From NCBI RefSeq assembly GCF_030272615.1, contig NC_081413.1:334650302-334714301 (forward strand): 64,000 nt of DNA, in the 5' to 3' direction. Position 1 is the first letter of the stretch, and each line of letters begins with the position of its first letter. The notes beneath the pieces are model-generated. The model saw nothing but the letters and a program-made list of their open reading frames with translations, made no database searches and was not told the origin of the DNA. This DNA comes from Cryptomeria japonica. Its lineage: Eukaryota > Streptophyta > Pinopsida > Cupressales > Cupressaceae. The position numbers and the translations under genes were made by a program. Of the stretch, positions 46,036 to 57,465 are shown piece by piece.

Positions 46036-49000
46036 TTATGATAGTAAAGAGTAAAATTTGTCAAAATTTGATTTAAAGTCCTGCAAAAATTGCTTCATGG
46101 ATAAGGACCATGACTCAAGTAGGGATGTAGCCACCTCTTTCTCTATTTTCATCTGGGATACCTGTTCTTCCATGGCATCTATCGTGCTCATTTATTGAGT
46201 GACCGTTAGGACATCAAGATTTAGATAGCATTTCTGGAGAATTTGCAGTCTTGGCAGTAGGACCAGTTGAAGTTCCTACAAATTTCATGTCCGGTTGCTT
46301 ATCTATGCCTCTAGTCTCGCAAACTAAAGTTGAATCCAGTGAACAATTTGTCCATATGTGGAGAAGGAGTCATATGGCATCTTGAAGGTGCTAATAAATG
46401 ACTGCATATCAATTTGCAGTTTGTCCTTCTAAGTGAGCACATCATCACAGAATAAATGAGGTTGACAAATCTTGCTGAGTAGTAGATTGCCCTCATTCAT
46501 TGCATCTCTAATGTCCTTTTGTGCATTCTGCAGATCAGACCAAAGCTCTGTTAATTTTCTTACCAAGGCAGTGTTTAGAGCCTTTTGATGTTCTTTCTTG
46601 GCATTTGCTTCTATGACCTCTTCTAGGCTTTGCACCTGGTCTTCTACAACTGTACATAGGAGCTTCAATTGTGCAAGTGAGGAATCGGTACTGGGAAGGT
46701 TTGTACTGGGTATCAAACTGGTAAGAGTGTCCACCTCAGCTTGGATAACATCTTCCTCCTTTTTCCTCCTTGGAGCATCCAATCGTTCTTGAGAAAGCTT
46801 AATGCTCTGCAGCAACTCCGATTCATTTGTAGACTGGAGGTCAAGAGGACTAGTAATGTTAGTCAGTTTATCCTGACTACCGGTTGCCATTGGGGTCTCC
46901 ACCTGTGTGCTCTTTTCCGCTGCTTCCTTGTTCTTAGCTTTTTGCTTATCTTCTTGAGCCTTCCTTTTCTCCTCTTCTTCTTTCTTTCTTTTCTCTTCTT
47001 CCTTCTTTCTCTTCTCTTCTTCCTGTTTCCTCTCTTCCTCTTGTTTCTTATTTTCCTCTTCTCTTCTCTTCTTCTCCTCTTCTTTCTTTTCCTCTTCCTT
47101 CTTCTTCTTCTCTTCCTCCTGTTTCTTATTTTCCTCTTCTCTTCTCTTCTTCTCCTCTTCTTTCTTTTCCTCTTCCTTCTTCTTCTTCTATTCTTCTATT
47201 CTCTTATCCTCTTCATCTTTCTTCTTTTCCTCCTTTTGTTTCTTATCCTCTTCCTATTTCCTCTTTTCCTCCTTTTGTCTCTTATCCTCTTCATCTACCT
47301 GTTTCTTCTTCTCTTCTTCCTGTTGCTTCTTTTCTTCTTCTGCCTACTTCTCCTATCCTGTTCCTTCTGATGGTGTACCCTGAGTAACTTTTTCACCATC
47401 TAAGGTGTCAACATCAATGGGGTCCATTTTTCTGTGACCGGTTCTCCTTCACTGTTATAAACCTCATCCGGTTTGCTAGTTTTCGGTTCTTGCTCAACTT
47501 TCCTGTTGGCTTCAGCCACTTGATGCATCTATAGAGATTCTTGAGCATGATTATGTGTATATTTTATGACTTGATGAACCTTTCCTTCCAGTAACAGGAT
47601 TCTTCTTCTTCTCATGAAGAAGAGGCCTTTGTATTTATTCATAACTTTGAAAAGTTCTGAATTTGATACATCAGGAAAATATTGAGCAAATATTTCCTCC
47701 CTCATTTCCTATTCCTTTTCTATGGCAATGCACCATTTGTTGTCTAAAGAATTATGCAAAGAATCTGGTGTCTCAGATCTAATTTTTGAAGGTGACCAGT
47801 CATTTACACACAAATACTTAATGATTTCCTATTCAACTTCTTCTTTTTCATTATCATTGAAGTCATCAAAACAATCAATTAAATCATTCAACAATTTTCT
47901 CCTAATATTCTTTATAGTTCTTTGACAATGTGTCAAAGGTTTGTAAGAAGAAATATCAATATTTACCGGTGCAGATGTTGATGGTTTATTCTTTGTCTTT
48001 TTCTTCATTTGTGTTGTCTTCTTCTTAGGCGGTTCTTCTGACACAGTTTCTTCTGAGCCCAGTGTACTACTTTTTGTCTTCTTCTTCCTTTCAAAGACTT
48101 TGGCAGGTGCAGCTTTCGATTTCTTTTTAGCTGGTGACCACTTGGTCACTTTGGGACTGGTTGTAGTAACCGGTGCCAATGCTGAAGCCACTATCTTTCC
48201 TTCCTTTATAGAGGGTTCTACAACCGGTGTAACCCTTTCCAGATAGGTGCCGGTTGTCTTTGCATTAGGATCAAGGGATGAGGTGACTAGAGTAGAAGCA
48301 TACCCGTCCAGCATATCATACATTACCTCATAGCCCATAGGCTCGACTTCTTCCTGTCTAGGATCAATGGCCTCCATTATGCATTCATCCACTTTGATGG
48401 TGAAGTAGATGTCTTCCTCATAATTTTTGAGTATATCACCGGATATCCTTATCCTTTGGCTCATCTTGCGTATGAACTCATTAAAGTATTTGTTCAATGC
48501 TTCCAGATAGTTGGTTCCAACTGCTTGTAGACTTTCCTTGATTTGTTTTTTCACTGATTGGTCGGCAAACCACTGAATGTCACCTACTTCTGGAAAGTAG
48601 CCTTGGAAGTAAAAGAACAAACCAACCAGTAGTTGTCCAAACTTAAATCTCAGTGCATTGTCCTGTTTGATTGACTTAAGGTTCAACATAAGTTTCCTTT
48701 GCATACAAGTTTACAGATCAAACGATGCATCTTCCTTGATCATCTTGTAAGTGGCATTTACCACTGCAGTAGAGATAGAATTAATTCTGCTAGCAGAGAA
48801 CGTTCAGTAACCTATCACCATGCAGTCATACTTGACCAGATCGTCCTTGATTGAGTTGACAGTAATTCCATGTGAGTCACTCACTGAACCGGTGAGCTTG
48901 GACATTTCAGTCTTGCTGACCTTCCATAGGGCTAGCACTTCCCCTATGTTATAGAAACTGGTGATGACATCAATTGCTTTAGGTGTGATATCATGTGTCC

Positions 49001-49340
49001 ACTCTAGGTACATCTTATCACTGTGTACCCTGCTTAGAATAATGCAAATGTGATCATCCGAAAATTCTTCAAGAAAATAAACTGCATTGTGAAGTTTCTT
49101 CCTTTCTAGAATGCTGAATTTTGGTTTAATCTTCTTATCCTTTTCGCAGAATAAGCTCAGTTGTGAAAGGATCACAAGAGACCCTAGGTCTTCGATTTTG
49201 CAGTCTATGTAATCAGAAATGCCTTCATCTACTTTAACACCAGCAGGTACTTGAGACATGGCATTGTATTTCGACTTTCGTTTAATGAAGTCCATAGAAT
49301 CAATGGGTGTACTAGAGCTATCATGTGATGCAGAAGCCAT
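46036..49340 (-). pseudogene. element B ORF2, about 1,100 codons, unknown function
   Basis: ATG 49340 (MASASHDSSSTPIDSMDFIK) opens the frame. Stops after VIGY (TGA, 48801) and DASFDL (TAA) and a frameshift downstream of 47829 break it; the last piece ends at about 46036 (..FLQDFKSNFDKFYSLLS). Blocks shared with element A ORF2: ICIILSRVHS, DITPKAIDVI, KVSKTEMSKLTGSVSD, LRFKFGQLLVGLFFY, MSQRIRISGDILKNYEEDI. They are followed by a Lys-rich linker (TKWSPAKKKSKAAPAK), a very long Glu/Lys/Arg tract (about 46920-47360) and a coiled-coil tail. No enzyme motif seen. Upstream of the first break it matches the copy at 14919-15795. Confidence 0.75.
46920..47360 (-). repeat. Glu/Lys-rich tract with 78-bp tandem duplication
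   Basis: On the plus strand a CTTCTT-rich pyrimidine tract; on the minus strand it codes EEEKKRREENKKQEEE-like residues inside ORF2. The segment starting TTTCTTATTTTCCTC at 47044 repeats at 47122 (78 bp, 26 codons), so the expansion kept frame. The hydrophobic plus-strand frame over the same bases is a shadow. Confidence 0.8.
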
Positions 49341-49783
49341 GATAAATGGAGAATTATGAAAAATACCTTCATAGATTGAAATTTAGGGCTTCGTAGTTTG
49401 AACTTTGCCACACACTCCTTTAGCTGCAGAGATATCACTTTGCGTTCTTCACTCCTCCAATAGATGTTTGCTTCAGATTCTTCTTCAGGATTTTGATAAG
49501 ATCTTTGAATCGCAGTGTAAATTTCTTTTCTTCACTCTACACTTGAAAAACTTCTTTTCTCAAAAAATGATAAGTGAGAAATGATTTGAAAATTATTTTT
49601 AAACAGGTTCTCCACCTACCATAATAAATGCTCCACTATTAGGGTGTAAACCCTAATTTGCCTTTTACCGTTTCCGGTCTTCTACTGCCTGACAGGTATC
49701 TCATACCGGTTAAGGTCTTTTACTAGTGTAAACTGGGGGTTTGAAGTATTTCATCATTTTCTCCCCCTAAGCTTTTTTGATGC

Positions 49784-51061
49784 TTAGTTTGTTGGTTCTA
49801 TGATTTCCACACTAGGTGCGGAAACCGATTCTTCATGCAACACCTCTGGTTTCTTTTTCCAGGTTTTGTTCATATCTACTTTAACAGTTTCAATATCAAT
49901 CTTTCCTTCCAGAGTGACCGGTATGTCATCCAATATGTTCTTTCTTGCTATACAGAATCTCACTGTATAACCCAGTTTGTTGCAATGATAGCAGACCATT
50001 CTAGTTGCTCTCCATGGTCCATTATTCATGTTACCATTCTTTCTCATGCATGTTGCAGTAGTGTGACCATAACAATGACAAATCACATAGATTGCTCTCC
50101 ATCCGGTTGCCGCTTGATATCCACTGCTACCTGACTGATGATTAAAGGTATTAAACCGGTTGGGATTCCTGTTCACAAAAGGTTCTGGACCAACTCCTTG
50201 AGTCCTCTGAGGATACCTTCCAGTATTGTGCATGACAAACCTGCATTCAAATGCTCTATGCCCAAACTTGTTGCATGCATAACAATTACCATTGAATCTA
50301 TTGGATCTAGGCTTATCATTTAGAAAATAAGGAAAATTATTGTAAGCCTTACTTCTACATACATTAGTAGTGTGTCCTTCCTTGAGACAGTTAAAGAAAA
50401 AAGGTTTAAACTTTTGCTTACCTTTATCCTTTGATGCCGGTTGTTTCTTTGATGTTCCATCTTTTGTTCCAGAGGTCTCACCTTTCTCATAATCAAATAA
50501 ACCAAGTCCATTGTTATTCTTTACTAGTTTAGCTGATTCAAGCTTATGTTCTAGCTTGACAGTACTCTTATTGAATTTGGCAAGTATTTCCTTTGACTCA
50601 GTGAGTTCTTTGGAAATAGTAGCATTGGATTCCTTCAAGGTTGCATTCTCAGAAGTAGCCATTTTTAGTTCACCTTGTACTTCTTCTTTTTCCATTTCTC
50701 TTTCATGAAGGTGAGCGGTAAGTGCACTGATCTATTGCTTCAGCTTGGAGATTTCATGATCTTTTTATTTTACTAGATCTTTAGATTTCCTCCAGTTCTC
50801 AAGTTCTTGGCACATTCGAATAGTCAATCCTTCCAACTCCTTTCTTAGGTTGGAATTGGATTCATTCATCTTTTCTACTTCTTGAATTAGGGCTTCCATG
50901 TCAGCTTCATCAGAAGAACTATTTTCAGATAGCTCAATCAGTTTTTCAACATGTTCTCTCCTTTTTTCCTGAGAGGCCTTATATTTGACCATAAGATCAT
51001 CATAGGCTTGCTTAGACTGAGTGAGCCGATGAGTAAGTTCCCTCATAGTGTATTCCCCCAT
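49784..51061 (-). pseudogene. element B ORF1: coiled coil + zinc knuckles (full copy)
   Basis: 426 codons from ATG 51061 (MGEYTMRELTHRLTQSKQAY) with internal stops near 50765 and 50732. The coiled-coil N-terminal half is clear; the C-terminal half carries CYACNKFGHRAFEC and less perfect CHCYGHTTATC and CYHCNKLGYTVRFC, in which a His is replaced by Tyr. An upstream FFFNCLKEGHTTNVC is also knuckle-like. A Gag-like RNA-binding role is inferred. Homologous to 16239-17516, and in layout to element A ORF1. Confidence 0.78.
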
Positions 51062-51111
51062 ATCTCTTTCCAAGTGGTTAAACTTATAGAAAGGGTGGCT
51101 TTGATACCAAT

Positions 51112-52212
51112 TGATGAATACTAAGAGAGGGGTGAATTAGTATGCCAAAAATTACTGTACTTAAACACTTTACTAGTCTAGCAGCAAACCGGTAAAATAG
51201 TTTAGCAAACAAACCGGTTAGCACACATGAAAACCAAATAGAAAATAATGCATTCACCCACAAAAGCACAATCACCATAACACAAGAGATTTTGACGTGG
51301 AAACCCAAATGGGAAAAACCACAATGAGATGAAACTCACAAGTAACTATCTGCAGAATAGGAACCAGATCGGTGAAGGTCAAACCGGTGAAGGTCATACA
51401 ATGTTCTTTACCAGAATAGATCCTGTTAGGAATCACAATCTCTATTAGGAGATAAGTCTAATTAAAGACTACCTTGCAAGAGGATTTTAGATCCACAGAT
51501 GTGAACCACCTTGTTAGAGGATTTACAAAAGGCTTTTTGGGCCTACTTGATTAAGGGCTTCAAACTTGTCAAATATGTGAGTAATCAACAAGTGAGTGAT
51601 CTAGCAAACTATGTCTTCTCTCACAGATATGACCTTCTCTTCTATAATCACACTTACAAAAACTCATCAACCACCTTAAACCCTAGCAACAACCTAAAAC
51701 CCTAGACATGATGTCCTTATAAAGGAATCTAATTTCATGTTGGTCCAATAGGATTATAATACAATTTCCTAGGTTCAATGCATCTAGACATATTTGGTAA
51801 CACAACACAAAAAGCATCGCCAGAGTGTTGGCACCGCAAAACAATCGATGGATGATAACTCATCACAAAATGCCGGTTGGTAACTCATCACAGAGTATCA
51901 CTAGTTCAAACAAAATACTGGTTTAAGCAAAATACCGGTTGCCGGTTTGACAAAAATGAGGACTGGGAAATATGAGTTGTGCTGCTTTGTTCCTTCGTAG
52001 CACTTGAGATCCTCAATCCACTTGGGGTCTTCATAGCGCTTGAGATCGGTAACCACTTTCTACAAAACACCGATAGTCTAAAGACTATAATACATCATAC
52101 CGGTTTGAACAAATACCGGTTGAGTTTAACTCATACATAAAAAAAAGTGATCTCAAATCAAGTGTGTGTCCATCAATGACAATCACAACATCAATCATAA
52201 AAAATGCCAACA
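51112..52212 (-). repeat. element B 5' LTR (full copy)
   Basis: 1,101 bp, matching 17567-18668 and 44645-45766. The adjacent PBS reads TGGTATCAAAGCC, one base off the consensus. Confidence 0.9.
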
Positions 52213-53062
52213 CTTTATAGGCTTACAAGTTCAACAACTGGATGGTGGTATTTTTATTTGTCAGACCAAATATATCAAACGGGTGTTGAAGACTTTTGGC
52301 ATGGAAGACTGTAAACCAGTAGGAACACTGATGGCGACATGCTGGAAGTTGTCAAAGGAAGATGATTCCCCTACTGTTAGTGAAAAAGAGCATAGATCTA
52401 TTATTGGCAAGCTACACTATGTTGTCCATAGCAGACCGAGCATTGCTCATGTTGTTGGATTAGTGGCTAGATTTCAAAAAGAGTGTAAGGAGAGTCACAT
52501 GGTGACTATGAAGATAATTTTTTGGTATCTCAAAGGCACAATAGACTATGGTTTATGGTACCCCTATAAAGGAGATTTTACTTTGGATGTCTTTAGTGAT
52601 GCTGATTGGGAAGGTAATGTGGATGATCGAAAAAGTACAACTGGTGGAGCTTTTCTATTAGGAGGAAGATTAGTGGCATGAACAAGCAAGAAAAAAACAT
52701 GTGTTTCTCAATCTATAGCTGAAGCAAAGTATGTAGTTGCATCCATGAATTGCACATCGGCAAGATGGATGAGACATGTGCTAGAAGGATTCAAGATAGA
52801 TATGTCTAAACTGATGACTATTTATTGTGATAATACAAGTGCAATAAACATTTCTAAGAATGTTGTACTTCATTCTAGAACCAAGCACATTGAATTGAAG
52901 TATCACTTCCTAAGGGAAAGAGTTCAAGAAAAGGAGGTGAAGATGGAATATGTGAAGAGTAAAGATCAGTTAGTTGATATCTTTACTAAGCCCTTATCGA
53001 AGGCTACCTTTGAGTTTTTTAGAGGTAAACTAGGGGTTAGACCCCTACACCAAAATAACTAG
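52213..53062 (+). pseudogene. backbone copia RT end and RNase H (second unit)
   Basis: Continues the RT broken at 44644: IGLQVQQLDGGIFICQTKY, HSRPSIAHVVGLVARF, then RNase H SDADWEGNVDDRKSTTGGAF, IYCDNTSAINISKN and DIFTKPLSKATFEFF. The TGA at 52679 (a Trp position) is shared with the first unit; the TAG present at 19213 is absent here, so that change came after the duplication. Confidence 0.88.
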
Positions 53063-53154
53063 AATGATGGAGATCCATCAATCCTGTGGATTTCATGTTT
53101 ATTTTTCACTAAGTATTGATGAAGGTGCTGGCTACTCCTTTGGGGGAGCAAGTC

Positions 53155-54891
53155 TGATGTAAAGTTTTGATTTAATGCTCTGTTATAATTTTTCTGATTT
53201 GAGTAGTGGAGATGATGGAAGAGGTGGCAGTAGAATTGAGGACAAGTGATGCATTTACATCTTTGGCATTGTTGTCAAAGTAGACGAAGAAAAGAAAAGA
53301 AATCAAAGATGGGAGAATAGAAAAGATCAGATTGAGAGAAGCATTGGTTAAGGGGGAGATGACAAAAGGAGGAGAACTGATAGATAATGTGATATCGACA
53401 AGCAAGTTGTAGATGATGATGTTACTCTGATTGCATATCTGATTAGTTTTTCCATTAATGCCAAAGAGGGATATTTTTGGCATTTGGCATAACTGATACA
53501 GATGCAGGTGATGCAGTTGACGATGGATGACTACACCAGTAAAGGATAGAAGTCTATTTGTGATGAAGAGATTGAGATTCTATGATTAGATGACATGATC
53601 AGTTATTTGTGTTGTCATTGATGGCAACTGATGTTCCTGATGTTTTATTTTGTCATCTTAGTGATTTGGTTTACTGGAAGACGGGGTTTACCGATAGAGA
53701 ACTAAAGTCTGTGAAATAGGACTTTAACCGGTAAAGCAGAGATGTTTTGATTGAATCTGATGATCGGTGATGATTGGTGATTTGAGGTTTGGATGATGAA
53801 CTTGTATCATGGAAAGATGTATCTGATCAGAACTAGAGCTTGTGAAGATTATTGAAAGGTGTGTTTCAAATTTCTAATGAAGTTTTGCTAAGGTTTTAGT
53901 TTTAAGACCGGTGAAGAAATCATCAAACTGGTAATGATTTTTTTTCTGACGGTGATCGACGGTGAGTCTACATGAAGTTGGTAACATGGTACAACTTGCA
54001 TGAAAATATTTGATTGTTGTTTTGGCACAATTCAAGGAAGAATTTCTTGGGAATCAGTGAAATGCTTAGTAGAGTATTTTGAGGGTTTGACTTTGGTATA
54101 GATCGGATTTTCATGATGGGTTACGATCAACTAGCGATTGATATTGCATTATAATTTGTTGTAATGATTTGTATATCGATCTATGATGATCTCTTATGAT
54201 TTGAATTATAAATTCATGATGTAAATAAGGGTTAGTGGTCAACCTAGTTGAGATGGCTATTTAGGATGACACAATTGATGTTTATGGTGTCAGTGGTCTT
54301 AGAGAATGTGTTAAGCCATCCAAGTGAAGTGTGAGATCTACTTGAGAGTTGCAGAGTGTTGAGTATAACTGGATCTGATCAAGCAAGAAAAGAAGTGTAA
54401 GTAACAGATCATTTTCTTACTGTTGTTCCCTTACAATTACAGCAGGTTAAATCCCTTAACTGGGTAGGTCCTAATAGGGCAGCTCTCAAGAGTGTTAAAT
54501 CCTCTCACAAGGTTGATCCTAACAAATCATCAAGCTCCTGACTAGGCTACTAGGCAAATCCCTTAATTGGGTGACTCCTAACAGTGTCTGCTCCTAACCA
54601 GGTGTATTGTAAGCTCCTAACAAGGTGTACTTCAAAAGAGTAAAAATATTTGTGGGTGCCAACTTCGACCGTGTTTTTTCCCTATTTGGGTTTCCACGTC
54701 AAAAACTTATGGTATTCATGTGTGGAATGTTTTTCATGTGATGTTCTTGTTTATGTTTCATTTCATGCATTATTTTCGAGACACTGATTATGATGTTTTA
54801 TCAGAAGTTTATCAGAGGTTACCAATACTAATAAGGAGTTGTTTGTGAAAGTATTTGATCTGATTGACAAGGTTAATGAGTTGGCAAATGT
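53155..54891 (+). repeat. backbone copia 3' LTR, truncated
   Basis: Starts TGATGTAAAG after CTTTGGGGGAGCAAGTC and follows 19611 onward to GTTAATGAGTTGGCAAATG, where similarity stops. The last 200 bp or so, including the C-run end, are missing, so there is no TSD to test on this side. Confidence 0.85.
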
Positions 54892-55358
54892 AATTCCCAC
54901 ACTTGAGAAAACTCTTATACCATTTTGATAGTCTTGATTGGACATTTATTTTGTGCGATGGATTTGGTAGACTTGTTTGGATTCACATGATGCATAGATG
55001 TATTTTGGTTTTTATATGTGCTTCATTGATGATCATCGATAGACATTGTATGTTTTGTGATTTTGGAAATTATGGATTTCTTCTCATGTTTCGTTGCAAT
55101 TTTATGTGATTAGATATTATGATGATGTTTCATTGTTATATGTATTTATGTCATGTCGATGCTTAGATAGATAGATAGATTTCATTGACTATTGCTCATG
55201 ATGAGATGAACTTACTAACCCCGATTTTGATTTATGTAAGATGTAATTGTTCATTGTATGACTATTGTTGGACTGTATGCATGGGGGAATCAACGTCACA
55301 TCACTCATTGCGAGCAGGATGTGTCGTTGCAACATTCCTCCACTTGTTTGTTGTGTAC

Positions 55359-55398
<40 letters not shown>

Positions 55399-55991
55399 GC
55401 ACATGTATCATTTTATGGTTGCAGGTTTGCAGGCACTAAGACATTTATTCCTCTTGGGCAACTAGGTGTGAGCTCCCCTAGCTTGAAACGTGTGAGCGTG
55501 CCTCTTCCCAATGGCAATATGTGGTTCAGAGATGTCGTTAGATCCCTTCCTGCACACTAGGTCTAGGTTTGGCGTCAAGTCCTTGTTATTAGTCTTGGCA
55601 AATTCACCATGTTGTCATCGTCGTCATGACTTGTGAGTATATGTGACATGGTTGGTTGATCATTCAGTTATTTTATTTGAGTTCTTGAGTAGTTAATGAT
55701 TTATTATTATTTAGTGTATTTAAATTTCGACATTTATTTATCGTTTTGAGTGTTTTCTTGATACTAGTTACAGCCTCATTAGTAATTTTGTGATCCTAAA
55801 ACTAATAAAATTTAACGTTTTTTAATTATTTGCTATTTTTTCGCGTTATTGACTTTATGGTCATTTAGCAATTTTAATTTTTAATTATTCGCTTTCCTTG
55901 ATTACTTAATTATTTTATTTATTTAATATTGGATTTGACTTTATGCGGTTGGAAATTGAGAAGTCAATTATTTAATGAAATTAGTTGTCTG

Positions 55992-56036
<45 letters not shown>

Positions 56037-56840
56037 CGTAATTGGAATGACAAAAAAAAGAAAAAAGAAAGAGGAATAGATTATAATATTTTGCTTGTTA
56101 TACTTTACTACTTTTTTAAATGCCCAGTTTTCTATTTTGAGAGAATAGATTTTAAAATATATATATACATATAATAATCCCATAAAAATGAGATAAAAAC
56201 AATTTTCAATATTCTATTCTATTTTTTTTTTTTTTAATTCTCTCTTGAAAAAGAGAACTAGGGTTTTCTTTTGGGGGATTCATCTTCTCTTTCACATGTT
56301 TTGGGGGATTTTGGTTTTTTTTGGAAAAAAGGAAGAAGATTGCTGGAAAATTGGGGAGATTGAAGAATTGTTGTTGGCTTGCTGTTAGTGGATTTGTTGC
56401 TGCCCAAATTTTCTCTTTACCATTTTCATCAGGAAGAAGTAGGGCTTTATTCTTTTCTTGTTTCTTTTTTTGTTCCCTTCCTTCTATGAGCTGAAATCAG
56501 AAGATTAGACACAACAAAATTTTTGTCTTTACTTCTCTATTTGTTCAAAATTTGAATGCATTTGATAGGGATTCATTTGTAGAAGAATGCATTATGTTTT
56601 CATACTGCTGCTGAAAGAAAACAAAAACAAAACCCTTGATTTTGAAACTAGATTTGATTAAACCCACTTTACTTTTTCCTGTTAAAAGAATTTTGAAATG
56701 GGACTCTAATTTTTACATCTGGGTTGTTGTTAAATCCCCATTTCTCCTCCCAGAAATCTGTTGTTATTGTCATCAGTGGAAAAAAAAAAAGAGAAGAGAA
56801 AATTTAACCAAAAAATATATATATAAATAAAAACAAAACA
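54892..56840. other. no gene recognised; AT microsatellites
   Basis: Contains (TA)n tracts at about 55358-55400 and an almost pure (AT)20 run at 55994-56034, long T-runs at 56220-56235, and scattered short frames with no family resemblance. Parts may be an old LTR, but I see no pair. Confidence 0.5.
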
Positions 56841-56848
56841 AGAAGAGG

Positions 56849-56962
56849 GAGGCCACGTGGTGGCCTGGTGCTGGTGATGGGTGCTGCCAGCACCACCCAC
56901 CACGTTGTGGTGGGCGCTCGACAACACCACCACCACTACGTGATGGAGAGAGGGGAGGGGAT
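56849..56962. other. GC-rich patch in AT-rich surroundings
   Basis: About 115 bp rich in CACCAC/GTGGTG with short palindromes (GCCACGTGGTGGC, GGTGCTGCCAGCACC, CCACCACGTTGTGGTGG), bordered by poly-A/T on both sides. No convincing frame. Confidence 0.5.
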
Positions 56963-57167
56963 GCAACCAACACCCCCAAAAATAAATTTTAAAAAATAAA
57001 AAATAAAACAAAATATAAAGAATGTTTTATTTAAATTTTATTTTATTTTAATTAAAATATATTATATTTCATCTTAATTAAAATTTTATTTATTAATTTT
57101 TAAATATATTTTATTTTAGTTATTAAAAATGATTTATCTTATTTCAAATGGTTTTGTTAAAATCAAT

Positions 57168-57186
57168 ATATATGTATATATATACC

Positions 57187-57227
<41 letters not shown>

Positions 57228-57418
57228 CTATGTATATATGTATATATAAATGTATATATATACATATATATACATATATGTATGTATGTATATATATGTA
57301 TATATATACATTTATATATACATATATACATAGATACATATATATATATATATGTATCTATGTATATATGTATATATAAATGTATATATATACATATATA
57401 TACATATATGTATGTATG

Positions 57419-57464
<46 letters not shown>

Positions 57465-57465
57465 A
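57168..57465. repeat. TATA/TGTATA microsatellite with inverted and direct copies, then (CA)n
   Basis: A segment starting TATGTATCTATGTATATATG at 57221 recurs exactly at 57351 (offset 130, about 75 bp). Its reverse complement lies between them (about 57298-57341). A (CA)17 tract follows at 57426-57459. Confidence 0.85.

Larger units (their letters stand above)
44645..52212 (-). mobile_element. element B: LTR retrotransposon without pol (full copy)
   Basis: 7,568 bp on the minus strand with LTRs 51112-52212 (5') and 44645-45766 (3'), perfect TSD CTTTA (44640-44644 and 52213-52217), PBS near 51098-51109 and purine tract 45767-45780. Removing it rejoins the copia RT frame (FF|IGLQVQQ). It encodes ORF1 and ORF2 only and has no pol motifs, the same plan as element A. 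Two kilobases of AT-rich untranslated sequence flank the ORFs. Confidence 0.9.
19611..54891 (+). mobile_element. backbone Ty1/copia element with three nested insertions
   Basis: The copia pieces, in order, are LTR 19611-21621, gag 21696-22409, gag end/protease/integrase 35234-37120, RT 43993-44644, RT end/RNase H 52213-53062 and 3' LTR 53155-54891. Each junction restores the copia frame when the inserted element and one TSD copy are removed. The 3' LTR lacks its last 200 bp or so. Confidence 0.85.

Noticed and set aside
46741-47370. 209-residue plus-strand Leu/Phe-rich frame resembling a membrane protein
   Set aside because: It is the complement of the Glu/Lys-rich part of element B ORF2; the polypyrimidine strand produces hydrophobic codons by composition.
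37121-52212. ORF2 as an antisense gene of the copia backbone
   Set aside because: The ORFs run in the sense direction of their own LTR elements (PBS, purine tract and TSD prove it); only the insertions are in opposite orientation to the copia.
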